Counted from the stretch's first letter, positions 26,569 through 36,622 are shown. The stretch: DNA of 64,000 nucleotides from Limisphaerales bacterium (GCA_024761205.1 JAMASS010000012.1:1-64000), one strand, 5' to 3'. Numbers and translations: made by a program. Notes: generated by a model from the sequence alone, not told the origin.

Positions 26569-26898
26569 ATGTCGTGGTCGGTAGTCATCTTGAACAAAGT
26601 GGTGGAGTTGAATGCTTTGCTAGATAATATGCATGCGAGATTCCAGCGTATTACCAACATGTTTGCGACGTTTGGACTAGATCAAGTACGGATGCCGTAT
26701 GTGTGATAGTCCAAGGCCAAGCTTTTGGCGATGCGGATGACTGGCAAAGATAGAGCATCCAGAGCGATGTATGTGGTCGCAACAGGAAAATAGGCGGTGG
26801 TGGTTCGAGTATTTGTCAAGAAGCCCTAGAAAACTCCAAGCCAAGAAATCCACTTGGCGCTGAAAAGAGCAAAGGAGATTGAAGGATGGATAGAATGA
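26569..26898 (+). pseudogene. Decayed HigB/RelE-type toxin (Gp49-like)
   Basis: From ATG 26569 one frame reads SWSVVILNKVVELNALLDNM, FQRITNMFATFGLDQVRMPY, two stops (26704 and 26707), AKLLAMRMTGKDRASRAMYV, another stop (26791), AVVVRVFVKKP, a stop (26827), then KTPSQEIHLALKRAKEIE. This is the pattern of the RelE-superfamily toxins encoded upstream of XRE antitoxins (L-R-x-x-G-K-D-x-x-R-x-x-Y ... F-V-K-K-T-x-K-T-P-x-x-E-I-x-x-A). The frame ends overlapping the antitoxin start. Four stops make it inactive. Confidence 0.85.
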
Positions 26899-27121
26899 TC
26901 CCTGTGGAGGAATTGCACCAAAAGAGGTGGCGAAAGAGTCGAAGTTACCGAAAGGCATACGAAACCCTTGAAGACGAATTTGCGGTCGCGCATGCGCTGC
27001 TCAAGGCGCGCGCCGAGGCTGATTTGATACAGGAAGAAGTGGTAAAGCGGATGCAAACGCCTCAGTCAACAATAGCGCGACTTGAGAGTGGAACCAGTGA
27101 CCCATCATTAGCAGTGCTGTC
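26886..27121 (+). pseudogene. Truncated HigA/XRE-type antitoxin
   Basis: ATG 26886 opens a frame with YRKAYETLEDEFAVAHALLK, ARAEADLIQEEVVKRMQTPQ and STIARLESGTSDPSLAVLSR, the usual N-terminal helix plus helix-turn-helix of small XRE antitoxins. Similarity ends at about 27121, where the frame runs into the antisense of the mnmA 3' end, so the last helix is missing. The remaining open frame to 27173 is therefore chimeric. It may still bind its operator, but no intact toxin remains. Confidence 0.75.
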
Positions 27122-28213
27122 GAGATGTTCTCGGGTGATCCAGCCGCCACCGAGGACAAGGTCATCTTGGTAGAGGACACAAGCCTGACCGGGAGTGACG
27201 GCTCTTTGGGCAGTTTCAAGTTTTACTTTGGCATGACCGTTGCCTTCGGGGAGAATGGTGGCGGGTGTGCCTTCGTGATTATACCGAATTTTTGCTAGGG
27301 CTTGAATCTTTTCAGGGGGCTGCTCGAAAGGGATCCAGTTGCATCGTTCAATGGTGAAGGTAGCTTGCTCCAGCTCCCCGGCGTCGCCCACGATCACGCG
27401 ATTGGTCTCCGGATCGAGTTTCAATACATAAAGGGGTTTGGGAGCGGCAATGCCTAGGCCCTTGCGTTGGCCGATGGTGTAGAATTCAATGCCATCGTGG
27501 CGGCCGAGCACTTTGCCTTCAATATCCACGATTTCACCCTCATGTTCCCGGACCATTTTTGATTTGGTGAGGAAGGCCTTGTAGTCCTTGTCCGGGACAA
27601 AGCAAATCTCCATGCTTTCCTCTTTGTCGGCGGTTCGAAGTTCACTTTCGCGAGCGACTTCTCGGCTTTTTGATTTGGTGAGTTCTCCTAACGGCATGAC
27701 GATCCGGGCCAGATGTTCTTGTTTGAGAGAGAAAAGAAAATAACTTTGGTCCTTGCCGAGATCCTTGCCGCGCTTGAGGAGTACCCGATCATTGTCCGGT
27801 GAACGTTCGATTCGTGCGTAGTGCCCCGTGGCGACCTTCTTCGCTCCCAGCTTTTCGGCTCGCCGAATGAGCGTGCCAAACTTGAGCTTTTCGTTGCACA
27901 TGACACAGGGGTTAGGTGTGCGTCCGGCTCGGTATTCGGCGGCGAAATATTCGATGACCTCTTTTTGAAAATCGTCCGCCTCGTTGACCAAGTAAAAGGG
28001 AATCCCAAGATCGTGAGAGACACTGCGTGCATCCATGACCGCCTGGGGGCCGCAACATTTGTCCTCCGCTCGGGAGATGCAGTCTTGGGGCCAAAGTTTC
28101 AGGGTGATACCGATCACCTCGTATCCCTGTTCTTGCAGCAATTTGGCCGCGGCCGAGGAATCCACCCCGCCGCTCATGCCAATCACAACGCGCTCTTTTC
28201 GAACCGTACTCAC
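27062..28213 (-). CDS. mnmA: tRNA-specific 2-thiouridylase
   Basis: Adds sulfur to U34 of tRNA-Lys, -Glu and -Gln in the cytosol. Start taken as GTG 28213 (STVRKERVVIGMSGGVDSS), directly before the PP-loop GMSGGVDSS; 25 extra residues upstream are not family-like. Catalytic residues are Cys in NPCVMCNEKLKFG and the second Cys in MEICFVPDKDY; the KDQSYFLFSL and YTIGQRKGLGI motifs are also present. The protein normally ends near LGGGWI. Here it runs on for about 20 residues (TREHLDSTANDGSLVPLS...) into the HigA remnant, so the stop has been replaced by a deletion or insertion junction. Length 383 residues. Confidence 0.95.
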   Translation of the reverse strand: MSTVRKERVVIGMSGGVDSSAAAKLLQEQGYEVIGITLKLWPQDCISRAEDKCCGPQAVMDARSVSHDLGIPFYLVNEADDFQKEVIEYFAAEYRAGRTPNPCVMCNEKLKFGTLIRRAEKLGAKKVATGHYARIERSPDNDRVLLKRGKDLGKDQSYFLFSLKQEHLARIVMPLGELTKSKSREVARESELRTADKEESMEICFVPDKDYKAFLTKSKMVREHEGEIVDIEGKVLGRHDGIEFYTIGQRKGLGIAAPKPLYVLKLDPETNRVIVGDAGELEQATFTIERCNWIPFEQPPEKIQALAKIRYNHEGTPATILPEGNGHAKVKLETAQRAVTPGQACVLYQDDLVLGGGWITREHLDSTANDGSLVPLSSRAIVD

Positions 28214-28279
28214 CTGCCGAGAACCTAGGTGGCGGAAACGTCCCTGTAAAGGGTGGGGGCGAATCGCAAAAAGTCGCCC

Positions 28280-28305
28280 CCCCGGCAACGCGAACGCTGC
28301 CGGGG
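28280..28305. other. Strong hairpin upstream of mnmA
   Basis: Eight perfect pairs CCCCGGCA/TGCCGGGG with a ten-base loop ACGCGAACGC, located 67 bases in front of the mnmA start. No T-run follows on either strand, so it is not a classic terminator. It could act in the mnmA leader or be a remnant of a repeat. Confidence 0.45.
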
Positions 28306-28489
28306 AAGGAGGAAATGAAATCGAAAGGGAAGAGCTTCCCCGCCGTCATTCTTCAAGGGGATTCAGTAACCCAGATCCGCCTTGTCCTGTCGCTCTTGCT
28401 CGAACGCCTCCAAGCCGGGCTTGCGCCGCCTTTTTTTTCAGCAGTCGCATCGCTGTATTCCCGTATCAGGATGGCCGCTTGATTGTCCA

Positions 28490-28744
28490 TCATGCGCGTC
28501 CACAGAGCGCGTTGGCCAATGGATTCTCCTCCGGCGTTTTTCGAATCGTCTCGCGCCGGCCTTCACTCAAGCCCTGCTGCTTGGCGATTTGATCCAGCTC
28601 CGCTTGGTCCGCCCTCCCGCATAGGAATCCAGGCCTTTCCCGGTCGGTTTCCTCCAAGCTTTGCCGATACGCTCCGGCGTCCGTTTCCATTCGCTCCCAA
28701 AGTGTGCGTTGTTCCTCAGGAATTTGCACCAGCGCCCTCCGCAA
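28490..28744 (-). CDS. Hypothetical protein, possibly a fragment
   Basis: An 84-residue frame with charged, helical composition (RRALVQIPEEQRTLWERMET, LDQIAKQQGLSEGRRETIRK). No membrane segment or recognised motif. It begins inside a region of degraded sequence between the DNA-methylase remnant and mnmA, and a longer homologue may once have extended on both sides. I would treat it as an uncertain call. Confidence 0.3.
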   Translation of the reverse strand: MRRALVQIPEEQRTLWERMETDAGAYRQSLEETDRERPGFLCGRADQAELDQIAKQQGLSEGRRETIRKTPEENPLANALCGRA

Positions 28745-28984
28745 TGGTGGTGTCTCGAATATCCTGAAAATTCATTTGCAGCGGCTCGCCTCCTCGTTTT
28801 GGCAAAGCCCCATCGGCGGCTCAACGGATGATGGCGCAGCGGACGGCATTTGCTCGGCTTCGGTTGAATGGTAGCTATAATAGGCTACAACTCCTCCAGC
28901 TAAAGCAACACTAATACAATGCCACAATTCAAGCCATTGGAATCACAGAATTCCTTTCTTTGGCACGCTAGGGAACGAGGAACG

Positions 28985-29384
28985 TAACGGCGGGGATAGA
29001 TGCGGAGCGCCGGCTCCCGGTATCACCGGAGAGTAATACTAATAAGCGCAATGATAAATTATGGACTTGGAGAGCCTTCGGTGGGGAAGGGGAGCTGCGT
29101 CTGTTTGGAGCAGCGGGCGTGTCCGGTAACTCGAAGCGGCGTCCCTCCAATATGTCCGGCACGCTCAGGAGGTGCAGGCGGGGCAGCGTTTGTCCTTCAT
29201 GTCTTTGGCCATCGCCATCTCGCGGCTGAAGGTGGTTGCCTGCTGCGGCTTCAGTTTGCGCATGAGGATCAGGCCGACCATGTCGGCGTCTTCATGTTCC
29301 AGGACACCGAGCAGTTGGCACACGATGTTGAGGTTGACATTCTCGCCGCCCTTCACTTCTAGCACCATGGAGCAGAGAATGCCC
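28985..29384 (-). pseudogene. C-terminal remnant of a site-specific DNA methyltransferase
   Basis: After the transposase part ends near 29384 the minus strand reads LEVKGGENVNLNIVCQLLGV, LEHEDADMVGLILMRKLKPQ and SREMAMAKDMKD, then after a frameshift LPRLHLLSVPDILEGRRFEL. This matches the C-terminal domain found on many adenine/cytosine-N4 DNA methylases (V-K-G-G-x-N-V-x-x-x-x-V-R-D-L-x-G-V-L-E-x-E-x-A-x-x-G-x-x-I ... L-Q-I-L-T-I-x-x-L-L-x-G-R). The catalytic domain with NPPY/DPPY is absent. It is a remnant of a restriction-modification gene joined to an IS fragment. Confidence 0.6.
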
Positions 29385-29910
29385 TTGCCGGACAAGGACT
29401 CGGCAACGCGGGGCGACAACCCCTTCCGCCCCGTTCTACAGCGCCAATGACCGGAGTTTTACGGATGCCTCGGCCTCGTCTCGGAGGGAGGGAAGGGGTA
29501 TTAGTAGCGGAACTCTTGGGGCTGCTCCCTTTGCGCGGTTTGCCGCCCACGTAAGTTTCGTCGGCCTCGGCGATGCCTTGCAGGACGGGCGCTGCTTCCC
29601 CCGACCTGGAAGCCCGAATGCGCCGTTGCAAGCGCAGGGCGGCGGGCTGCGTTAGCCCGAGGTCGCGGGCCAATTGGTGGCGGGATAAGCTCTTCTTGGC
29701 GTTGATCGGGATGCCCATAGCCATGAACCATCTCTGGAGCGGGACCCTGGTTTTCTTAAAAAGGGTTCCCGCCAAGACGTTAAAACTAGACTTGCAGACA
29801 TGGCAGGTCCAGCGTCCAATACGGAGGTTGTCGGCTTTGCGGGCCGCCTTGCCACTGGCGCAATGGGGGCAGCGGGGTTCATCACCCCAGCGCGCCCTCA
29901 TCCGCACGCC
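29385..29910 (-). mobile_element. IS1595-family transposase, N-terminal fragment
   Basis: The minus strand carries the N-terminal zinc ribbon CPHC ... CHVC, then LAGTLFKKTRVPLQRWFMAM, KKSLSRHQLARDLGLTQPAA, AEADETYVGGKPRKG with the first catalytic Asp, and GIRKTPVIGAVERGG. These are the ISXO2-like/IS1595 landmarks. A frameshift lies in the GAVERGG region and the second and third catalytic residues are missing. The complementary C-terminal half lies at 14470-14850 in the opposite orientation. No terminal inverted repeats were identified. Confidence 0.85.
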
Positions 29911-30206
29911 CGAGGTGAAGCATCACCCACTACCAATCATGCCCATAACTTATCATTGCGCTAATAAATGCCGGGATTGTGAAATCCTTAAGGACAAGTC
30001 TAGTCAAACATGTAACGAAAGTAGTTAGCAGTAAAATACAATTCATGATATAGAGTATTAACTGCTCCGAGTCTGTTGTATGCCAACCTGTCTTTCGTTT
30101 GCGCTATGCATTGTTTATAAATAGAGATTAATGCGTTCCATTCCGTCGTAATACTCTTCCCATACCGCCACTTCATCGCAAGGAACTATTCTGGTTAATA
30201 CCGGGA
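29911..30206. other. Intergenic region, nothing recognised
   Basis: About 300 AT-rich bases with no supported gene, between the transposase fragment and the next hypothetical frame. Confidence 0.3.
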
Positions 30207-30551
30207 TCAGTATTGCAACGTCTTCAATAAAGAATCTGGAATATATAGATAATGGTGCATTGACAATTTCCTGAAAACAGTTGCCATCGGTATCAATTTG
30301 TTGTGTTGAGGATATGTTATCAAATCGCCACGAACCGGCGCCATGAGCAGGCCGGTAGTGACGATGTCGATTGCCGTTGCTTTGCCGAATGCGGGCAGGA
30401 CGGGCCGTTTGCCGTGTCGAGCGGAAAAGCGTTGTGAGCAAGTTGCGAAGACAGTTCCCCAAGTCCGACGACGCGTTGTGATGAGCGCCGGAAGCGCAAG
30501 AGCGATCCCGAAGAGGCCGATGAAGGTCAGGATGAATGTAGTCATGTTCAA
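30207..30551 (-). CDS. Hypothetical short membrane protein, possibly frameshifted
   Basis: ATG 30551 opens a 114-residue frame with one clear N-terminal membrane helix or signal (MTTFILTFIGLFGIALALPA) and a basic region TTRRRTWGTVFATCSQRFSA. From about residue 70 an overlapping frame (VPCDEVAVWEEYYDGMERIN) looks at least as protein-like, so a frameshift may join them. AAGAGA precedes the start at a suitable distance. I recognise no family. The gene is an orphan between an IS fragment and the divergent TPR gene. Confidence 0.35.
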   Translation of the reverse strand: MNMTTFILTFIGLFGIALALPALITTRRRTWGTVFATCSQRFSARHGKRPVLPAFGKATAIDIVTTGLLMAPVRGDLITYPQHNKLIPMATVFRKLSMHHYLYIPDSLLKTLQY

Positions 30552-30938
30552 TCTCTTTCTGTTGTTGAATCGATCCGATCCCCCTGTTCCTCAGTGAACA
30601 GAGGCCAAGACGCCAAATGCAAGGGCGCCGGGCCGTTGACTACAACATCAGAGAGAAATTGAAGAAGCCTCACCTATTTGCCCCGAGCGCCGAAGGGATC
30701 AATCCTCGACGCCGTTTGCGGGCTGTTGTATTTAGCGAGCAACCCGGCAAACGAGTCTCGCTAATGCTGTGGTCAGAAAGGGGACTGTTGGAAGGACGGG
30801 GGGCAGCGTCAACAAAAGTTGAACTTTTCTGCATTTTTTGTGGACGCTTCCGGAGCGGGGATTTTTGGGGCGGATTGGAGGGCTGCAATCTTCCCTGGAT
30901 TTGAGGCAGAGACTGAAGCAAGCTGTCAGCGGAAAAAG

Positions 30939-33494
30939 ATGTTAGTCCGGAATTTCATCATAGCCCTAGCTTTCGGAGCCTTTTCTTTGAAGGCGACAAC
31001 GCCCGGCGAACGGATTGCCTTCGACGCAGCGGTTCGCGCCTTTGAGGACCGACTTTACAAACGAGCGAGCGAGCAGTTTGCCGAGTTCGCCCAACTTTTT
31101 CCCGAGTCCAATCTCACCGCCAAGGCCAACGCTTTTAGCCTCAGGGCGCGCGCTCACCATCTCGCTCGTCTGAGACGGTACGAACTCGCAGCCGCAGCCT
31201 TTCGTGAACTCCGATTGAAGTTTCCGAACTCGCCCAACTATTTGGAATTCGTCGTCGGTGAGGCGTGGAACGACTATCGTCAAGGAAATCGGGACGCCGT
31301 CGTGAAACTGCTGGGTGATGACGGCCCCTTCAAGTTAGCCGCCACTATCCGTCCCAACGACCCCATCGCCCTGCCCTTGCTCGTCAGCGGTCAGCTCCTC
31401 CTCTCCCAAACCTATCTCGATCAGGGAAATTACGAGGCGTCCCAACAAGCCCTCAATGAGGTGACTGATTGGGACCTTCAAACGGAGTTCGACTGGAGAC
31501 GACGATTGATCATCACGCGCCTTCAACTTGCCAACGGCGAGCTGGCAGAGGCCCGGAAAAACGCCAACGACCTCTTGGTCCTGGCCTCGACAGCAGGGGT
31601 GAAGGAATGGATCGCCGAATCGGCCGCCACCAAAGGCGAAGTGCTCATTGCCAACAACCAGCCGGAAGCGGCCATCGTCGCCTACCAGGAGAACCTGGCG
31701 CCTGGGATTCCAGCAAATCGGCGGCGGGAGGCATGGTTCAAAATCATCGAGCTGAATCTTGAGCAGCGCGATGTCCGGACGGTCATCGAATTAATCGAGG
31801 AATTCATTGCCAAGGCGGCCGATGATGAATCCTTGGATATCGCTCTCCTTGCCATCGGAAAACTACACCTTCAGCATTTCTACGAGAAGGCCAAGCCCGA
31901 GCGCCCCGAGGAACCTCGGCCCCCCCTCACCGATTTGCTCAACGACGCCCTCTTGGCATTGGAAAGGCTGACTCGGGAATTTCCCGACTCGGAACTTTTC
32001 GGGCAGGCGCAGTATCATCGCGGTTGGTGCTATTGGGAATTGGGAGAGACCGCCGAGAGCGTCGACGCCTTTCAAAAGGCCGTCAAACACCTCGATGAGA
32101 GTTTTGAAGATGCGATCGCCCGGTTTAAGCTCGCCGACGGCTACTATGTTCTCAAGCAATACCAGGACGCACTCGATCACTATCAAAAGATAACAGCCAC
32201 CTACGGAACAGCACTCCGGGTCAAAGAAACCTTTCTCGATCAAGTTCTGTACCAAACCGTTCGGGCGGCAGTCGAAACTAACGACGTCGAAGTTGCCACG
32301 GCAGCCGTATCGAGTCTGGTTGCGCTCTATCCCGATAGGTTGCTCACCAGTACCAGCCGGTTGATCGTCGGGCAACACATGATCCACATCAACAAGGTCT
32401 CAGAAGCGCGCGGCGTCTTTTATGAGACGATCGAACACTTCACAGAGCCTTCGCTCAAGGCCGAGGTCGAGTTTGCGATCGCTTACACCTTCGAACTCGA
32501 CGGCGCTTGGAAATCGGCAGCCACTCTCTATCAGGCCTGGCTCAATGACTATCCCGAGCACGAAAACAGACCTCGCGCAGCCTATGCACTAGCTTGGTGC
32601 ACAAGCCAACAAGGGCAACAAGACGAGGCTCTCAAGCTCTTTCGAGAATTTCTTAGAAACCATGGTCAACACGAACTCGCTAACATGGCCCGTCTTTGGA
32701 TGGGGAATCTCCACTTCACTCGACAGTCCTTCGAGAATGCCGAGCAATACTACGCCTCAGTGCTGAACCCGACAAACCGGGCGCCTAACCATCTAGTCTA
32801 CCGCGCCGGCCTCATGGCAGGCCGAGCCACCTTTCGTCAAAACAAATTCGAAGAGACAATCCAATACTTGAAGAATCTCAACAATTCTATCAGGGAAGAT
32901 GAATCAGTCGCCATCAGTTTCAAACAAGAAGTCGAGATCAACTTAGGTGATGCCTACTTTGAGAATAGCAAACGCAACACAGAAGACCCGACAAGCCAAA
33001 TCCCGATGGCTCTTTTTCACTACTCGAATGTTTCTGTCCTGGAGGACAGCAACCGGTTACACGCGATTGCTAGAGGCCGTTTCGGTGACGCGCTCTACTT
33101 CCGCTCAGCGTTTGAGGATGCCATCGCCCCTTACACCGACGTCATCAAACACAGCGAAGCGGATATCACGACTCGCAGCCAAGCCGAAGTGGCGCTCGGC
33201 ATGGTGCTCGATCGCCAGGCCGAACAAGTCACCGGCGCAGCAAGCGCCTCACTGAGAAACAAAGCCCTCCAACACTACCTTAATATTGTTTACCTCAGAA
33301 ACCTACGTGATGGCGAAGTCCCTGATCCCTATTGGCTCAAAGAAGCCGGGCTCAAAGCGAGCGCCTTGGTCGAGGCCGAACAGGACTTCGAAACTGGCAT
33401 TGAGCTCTATGAAAGATTAGCCGAACTCTTGCCACCGCTGCGACCGGAATGGGATCGACTCCGCCTGGCACTGGAGGCCAAGCGGAGCGGATAA
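30939..33494 (+). CDS. Exported TPR-repeat protein
   Basis: An 851-residue protein. Start at ATG 30939 gives a signal peptide (LVRNFIIALAFGAFSLKA, cut near TTPGER), with GGAAAAAG in front; the longer frame upstream is not coding-like. From residue 25 to the end there are some twenty TPR-type helix pairs, e.g. RAFEDRLYKRASEQFAEFAQ, LFGQAQYHRGWCYWELGETA and AFQKAVKHLDESFEDAIARF, resembling outer-membrane assembly or gliding-type TPR proteins (YbgF/BamD-like repeats, much longer). No catalytic motif is seen. Probably a periplasmic scaffold. It runs towards clpB with 30 bases between the stops. Confidence 0.82.
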   Translation: MLVRNFIIALAFGAFSLKATTPGERIAFDAAVRAFEDRLYKRASEQFAEFAQLFPESNLTAKANAFSLRARAHHLARLRRYELAAAAFRELRLKFPNSPNYLEFVVGEAWNDYRQGNRDAVVKLLGDDGPFKLAATIRPNDPIALPLLVSGQLLLSQTYLDQGNYEASQQALNEVTDWDLQTEFDWRRRLIITRLQLANGELAEARKNANDLLVLASTAGVKEWIAESAATKGEVLIANNQPEAAIVAYQENLAPGIPANRRREAWFKIIELNLEQRDVRTVIELIEEFIAKAADDESLDIALLAIGKLHLQHFYEKAKPERPEEPRPPLTDLLNDALLALERLTREFPDSELFGQAQYHRGWCYWELGETAESVDAFQKAVKHLDESFEDAIARFKLADGYYVLKQYQDALDHYQKITATYGTALRVKETFLDQVLYQTVRAAVETNDVEVATAAVSSLVALYPDRLLTSTSRLIVGQHMIHINKVSEARGVFYETIEHFTEPSLKAEVEFAIAYTFELDGAWKSAATLYQAWLNDYPEHENRPRAAYALAWCTSQQGQQDEALKLFREFLRNHGQHELANMARLWMGNLHFTRQSFENAEQYYASVLNPTNRAPNHLVYRAGLMAGRATFRQNKFEETIQYLKNLNNSIREDESVAISFKQEVEINLGDAYFENSKRNTEDPTSQIPMALFHYSNVSVLEDSNRLHAIARGRFGDALYFRSAFEDAIAPYTDVIKHSEADITTRSQAEVALGMVLDRQAEQVTGAASASLRNKALQHYLNIVYLRNLRDGEVPDPYWLKEAGLKASALVEAEQDFETGIELYERLAELLPPLRPEWDRLRLALEAKRSG

Positions 33495-33524
33495 ACACCT
33501 GCGATTCAGAACGTCAGCAAGCAC

Positions 33525-36128
33525 TCAGTGATTCTCTGAGAACTGAATTTCTCCTTCCGTCACATCAGCCTTAATCGACGCTCCCGGGGCGAACTCACCC
33601 TCAAGGAGTCGCAAGGCCAATGGATCGAGCAACATCGACTGAATCGTCCGCTTCAGCGGTCGCGCGCCAAACTGCGGATCATACCCCTCGCGCGCCAAGA
33701 ATTCTCGGGCGGCTGGCGTTACCTCAAGTTCCAACTGCTGTTCAAGCAGTCGCCCTTCCAGCTGTTTCAACTGAATGCCAACGATCGAATCCACATCTTT
33801 TCGCGTTAGCGGCTGGAAAATAATACAATCATCCACCCGATTCAAAAACTCCGGACGAAAGAGACTTCGCAACTCGGCTTCCACTCGCTCCTGAAGCTCG
33901 CCCGCCCGCCCATCAGTGAGCAACTCTCCCTGGCAATATTCCTGGATCACCGGCGAAGCAACATTACTCGTCATGATGATGACCGTATTGCGAAAGTCGG
34001 ACGTTCGCCCCTGACCGTCGGTCAAACGACCGTCATCCAGCACCTGAAGCAAAATGTTGAAAACGTCAGCATGCGCTTTCTCGATCTCATCAAACAACAC
34101 CACCGAATAAGGATGACGCCGGACAGCCTCGCTCAACTGACCGCCCTCCTCATGACCCACATAACCGGGCGGTGCGCCGACAAGCCGGGCCACCGAATGT
34201 TTTTCCATATACTCGCTCATATCGATCCGGACCATGGCACGATCATCATCAAACAAAAACTCCGCCAGCGCGCGCGCTAGCTCTGTTTTTCCGACACCTG
34301 TAGGTCCTAAGAAAATGAACGATCCGATCGGTCGATCTGGATCCTGCAGCCCGCTCCGGGCTCGTCGGACGGCATTCGACACGGCTTGGATGGCCTTCTC
34401 CTGACCAATCACCCGCTCCGTCAACCGGGATTCCATATGCACTAGTTTCTCCCGCTCTCCTTCCAACATCTTGCTCACGGGAATTCCGGTCCAAGAAGCC
34501 ACCACCGAAGCAATGTCTTCCTCAGTAACCTCCTCCGAAAGAAGCCGCTCTCCCTCTGGCTGCTGATGGAGCGCTCGTTCCGATTTCTGCAGCCTCGCCT
34601 CGAGCTCCCGCAGAGTTCCATACTGAATTTCCGCTGCCCGATTCAAATCGCCTCGCCGCTTAGCCGCTTCCATTTCCTGGCGCGCCGCCTCAATCTCGCT
34701 GCTAATCAGCGAGCCGGCATCGATCACGGCCTTCTCATTCTGCCACTTAGCTCTCAGCTGCGAGGCCGACTCCTTGAGGTCAGCCAGATCTTTCTCCAGC
34801 TTGACCAAACGCTCTTTTGAGGCGGCATCTTTTTCCTTGCGGAGCGCCGTCTGTTCGATCTCCAGCTGGAGGATTTGTCGCTCCAACTGATCGATCTCCG
34901 TCGGCACGGAATCCAGTTCCATTCGCAAACGAGAGGACGCCTCATCCATCAAGTCGACCGCCTTGTCCGGCAAAAACCGGTCAGTGATATATCGACGTGA
35001 AAAAGTCGCCGCTGACACTAAGGCGGCATCCTGAATCCGAACGCCGTGATGCACTTCATACCGTTCCTTTAACCCCCGCAAAATGGCAATCGTCGCTTCG
35101 ACACTCGGCTCATCGACCTGCACAGGTTGAAATCGTCGTTCCAAGGCGGCGTCCTTCTCAAGGTACTTGCGATACTCATCGAGAGTAGTAGCGCCGATAC
35201 AACGCAATTCCCCCCGGGCGAGTTGGGGCTTCAACATGTTCGCCGCATCCGCCGCACCTTCAGTTTTTCCCGCGCCCACAAGTGTATGAAGCTCATCGAC
35301 AAAGAGGATCACCCGACCTTCCTGCGCGGTGACCTCCTTCAAAAACGCCTTGAGCCGATCCTCAAACTCGCCCCGGTATTTTGCGCCTGCGATCATCGCG
35401 CCTAGATCCATTGCTACGAGACGCTTGTTCCTTAAGGAATCCGGGACATCACCGCTGATAATTCGCCGCGCCAAGCCCTCGGCAATGGCAGTCTTGCCCA
35501 CCCCCGGCTCGCCGATCAAAACGGGATTATTCTTCGTCCGACGCGACAACACCTGCATGACCCGACGAATCTCATCATCCCGCCCAATCACGGGATCGAT
35601 CTTCCCCAAACGGGCCAACGCAGTCAGGTCCTGTCCATATTTCTCAAGGGCCTGAAATTTACCTTCAGGATTCTGGTCCGTCACCCGTTGCGCCCCCCGC
35701 ACTTCAGCCAGAGACTTGAGAAGGGCCCCGTGATGAATGCCTCGTCGTTTCAGCAAGTCCGCCACCGACGACTCGGAACCCTTCGCCATCGCCAGCAACA
35801 AATGCTCCGTGCTCACGTAATCGTCCTGCAACTGCTTGGCCTCGCCCTCGGCAAGCGCAAACACCCCCTTAATCTCGCCGCTCAAAAACGGATTCGAAGG
35901 GTCCCGCACCTTGGGCAAACGACCGAGATGCGCCTCAACATCCGAACGCAACGCAGCTAGGTCCACGCCCAGCTTTCCGACCACCGCCACCGCCACACCG
36001 TCCCTTTGATTCAAAAGATTCCACAACAAATGCGCGGACTGAACCTCCTGATGGGAATACTCTCGGGCGGCGGATTCCAGCCCTTGAACCGCCTCCTGCG
36101 CCTTTACCGTATAACGATCCAACTGCAT
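33525..36128 (-). CDS. clpB: ATP-dependent disaggregase ClpB
   Basis: Cytosolic hexameric Hsp100 that pulls proteins out of aggregates together with DnaK. The 867-residue protein has the N-domain ([20 protein letters not shown]), two AAA+ modules with Walker A GEPGVGKT near residue 205 and GPTGVGKT near 605, Walker B ILFVDEL and [10 protein letters not shown], the arginine-finger region [15 protein letters not shown], and the middle coiled-coil ([16 protein letters not shown]), which distinguishes ClpB from Clp[14 protein letters not shown] marks the start of module two. It is monocistronic as far as seen. No CIRCE inverted repeat was identified upstream. Confidence 0.97.
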   Translation of the reverse strand: MQLDRYTVKAQEAVQGLESAAREYSHQEVQSAHLLWNLLNQRDGVAVAVVGKLGVDLAALRSDVEAHLGRLPKVRDPSNPFLSGEIKGVFALAEGEAKQLQDDYVSTEHLLLAMAKGSESSVADLLKRRGIHHGALLKSLAEVRGAQRVTDQNPEGKFQALEKYGQDLTALARLGKIDPVIGRDDEIRRVMQVLSRRTKNNPVLIGEPGVGKTAIAEGLARRIISGDVPDSLRNKRLVAMDLGAMIAGAKYRGEFEDRLKAFLKEVTAQEGRVILFVDELHTLVGAGKTEGAADAANMLKPQLARGELRCIGATTLDEYRKYLEKDAALERRFQPVQVDEPSVEATIAILRGLKERYEVHHGVRIQDAALVSAATFSRRYITDRFLPDKAVDLMDEASSRLRMELDSVPTEIDQLERQILQLEIEQTALRKEKDAASKERLVKLEKDLADLKESASQLRAKWQNEKAVIDAGSLISSEIEAARQEMEAAKRRGDLNRAAEIQYGTLRELEARLQKSERALHQQPEGERLLSEEVTEEDIASVVASWTGIPVSKMLEGEREKLVHMESRLTERVIGQEKAIQAVSNAVRRARSGLQDPDRPIGSFIFLGPTGVGKTELARALAEFLFDDDRAMVRIDMSEYMEKHSVARLVGAPPGYVGHEEGGQLSEAVRRHPYSVVLFDEIEKAHADVFNILLQVLDDGRLTDGQGRTSDFRNTVIIMTSNVASPVIQEYCQGELLTDGRAGELQERVEAELRSLFRPEFLNRVDDCIIFQPLTRKDVDSIVGIQLKQLEGRLLEQQLELEVTPAAREFLAREGYDPQFGARPLKRTIQSMLLDPLALRLLEGEFAPGASIKADVTEGEIQFSENH

Positions 36129-36273
36129 CTCAACAACACTCCATTCATATACAACCGGCTCGAAACCCGCCGAAAAACCAAAGCTATACCCCTATACCGC
36201 CCCAGAAACAACCAGGAACCCACCTAAAAAAACGCCGCAACCAGCAAACCAAACCGTTACCGAACCGATGAAT

Positions 36274-36293
36274 GGCGGTTTTTGACCGCCTTT
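36274..36293 (+). terminator. Weak hairpin GGCGGT/ACCGCC
   Basis: Six pairs with a short TTTTG loop followed by TTT, on the plus strand upstream of clpB. No plus-strand gene ends just before it, so a terminator role is uncertain. Confidence 0.25.
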
Positions 36294-36361
36294 AGCCCTT
36301 GATGCTCCCTTGAACATTCAGAAACCGGTGCTAGATTTTCACCCCACCCTGAAACACCTAA

Positions 36362-36622
36362 TCCCCTACAACACCATGGCAAAGTTCGACGACTGCTCAC
36401 AGCTTCACGACTCCAGGACAAGCAACGACAACAGGCTCAGTTTACAGTTACGACAATCAAGTGACTTACTCAAGTCACACAACTTATACGTCGGCGCAGA
36501 CTCACACTTACTACAAACCAAAGACAGGTCTCTTATTTCAGTTCTCCAAAGCCAAGCCAAACGGCGTCCTCGCTTACAATGTCATCCAGCAGTCCACTAA
36601 ACAGACCTATGAAATTGAGTAA
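36362..36622 (+). other. Open frame rich in Ser/Thr/Tyr without a start, remnant
   Basis: One frame stays open from 36362 to TAA at 36620-36622 and reads SVYSYDNQVTYSSHTTYTSA, then YYKPKTGLLFQFSKAKPNGV and LAYNVIQQSTKQTYEIE. The second half is protein-like, but no start codon is present, so the gene is probably truncated. I recognise no family. Confidence 0.3.
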
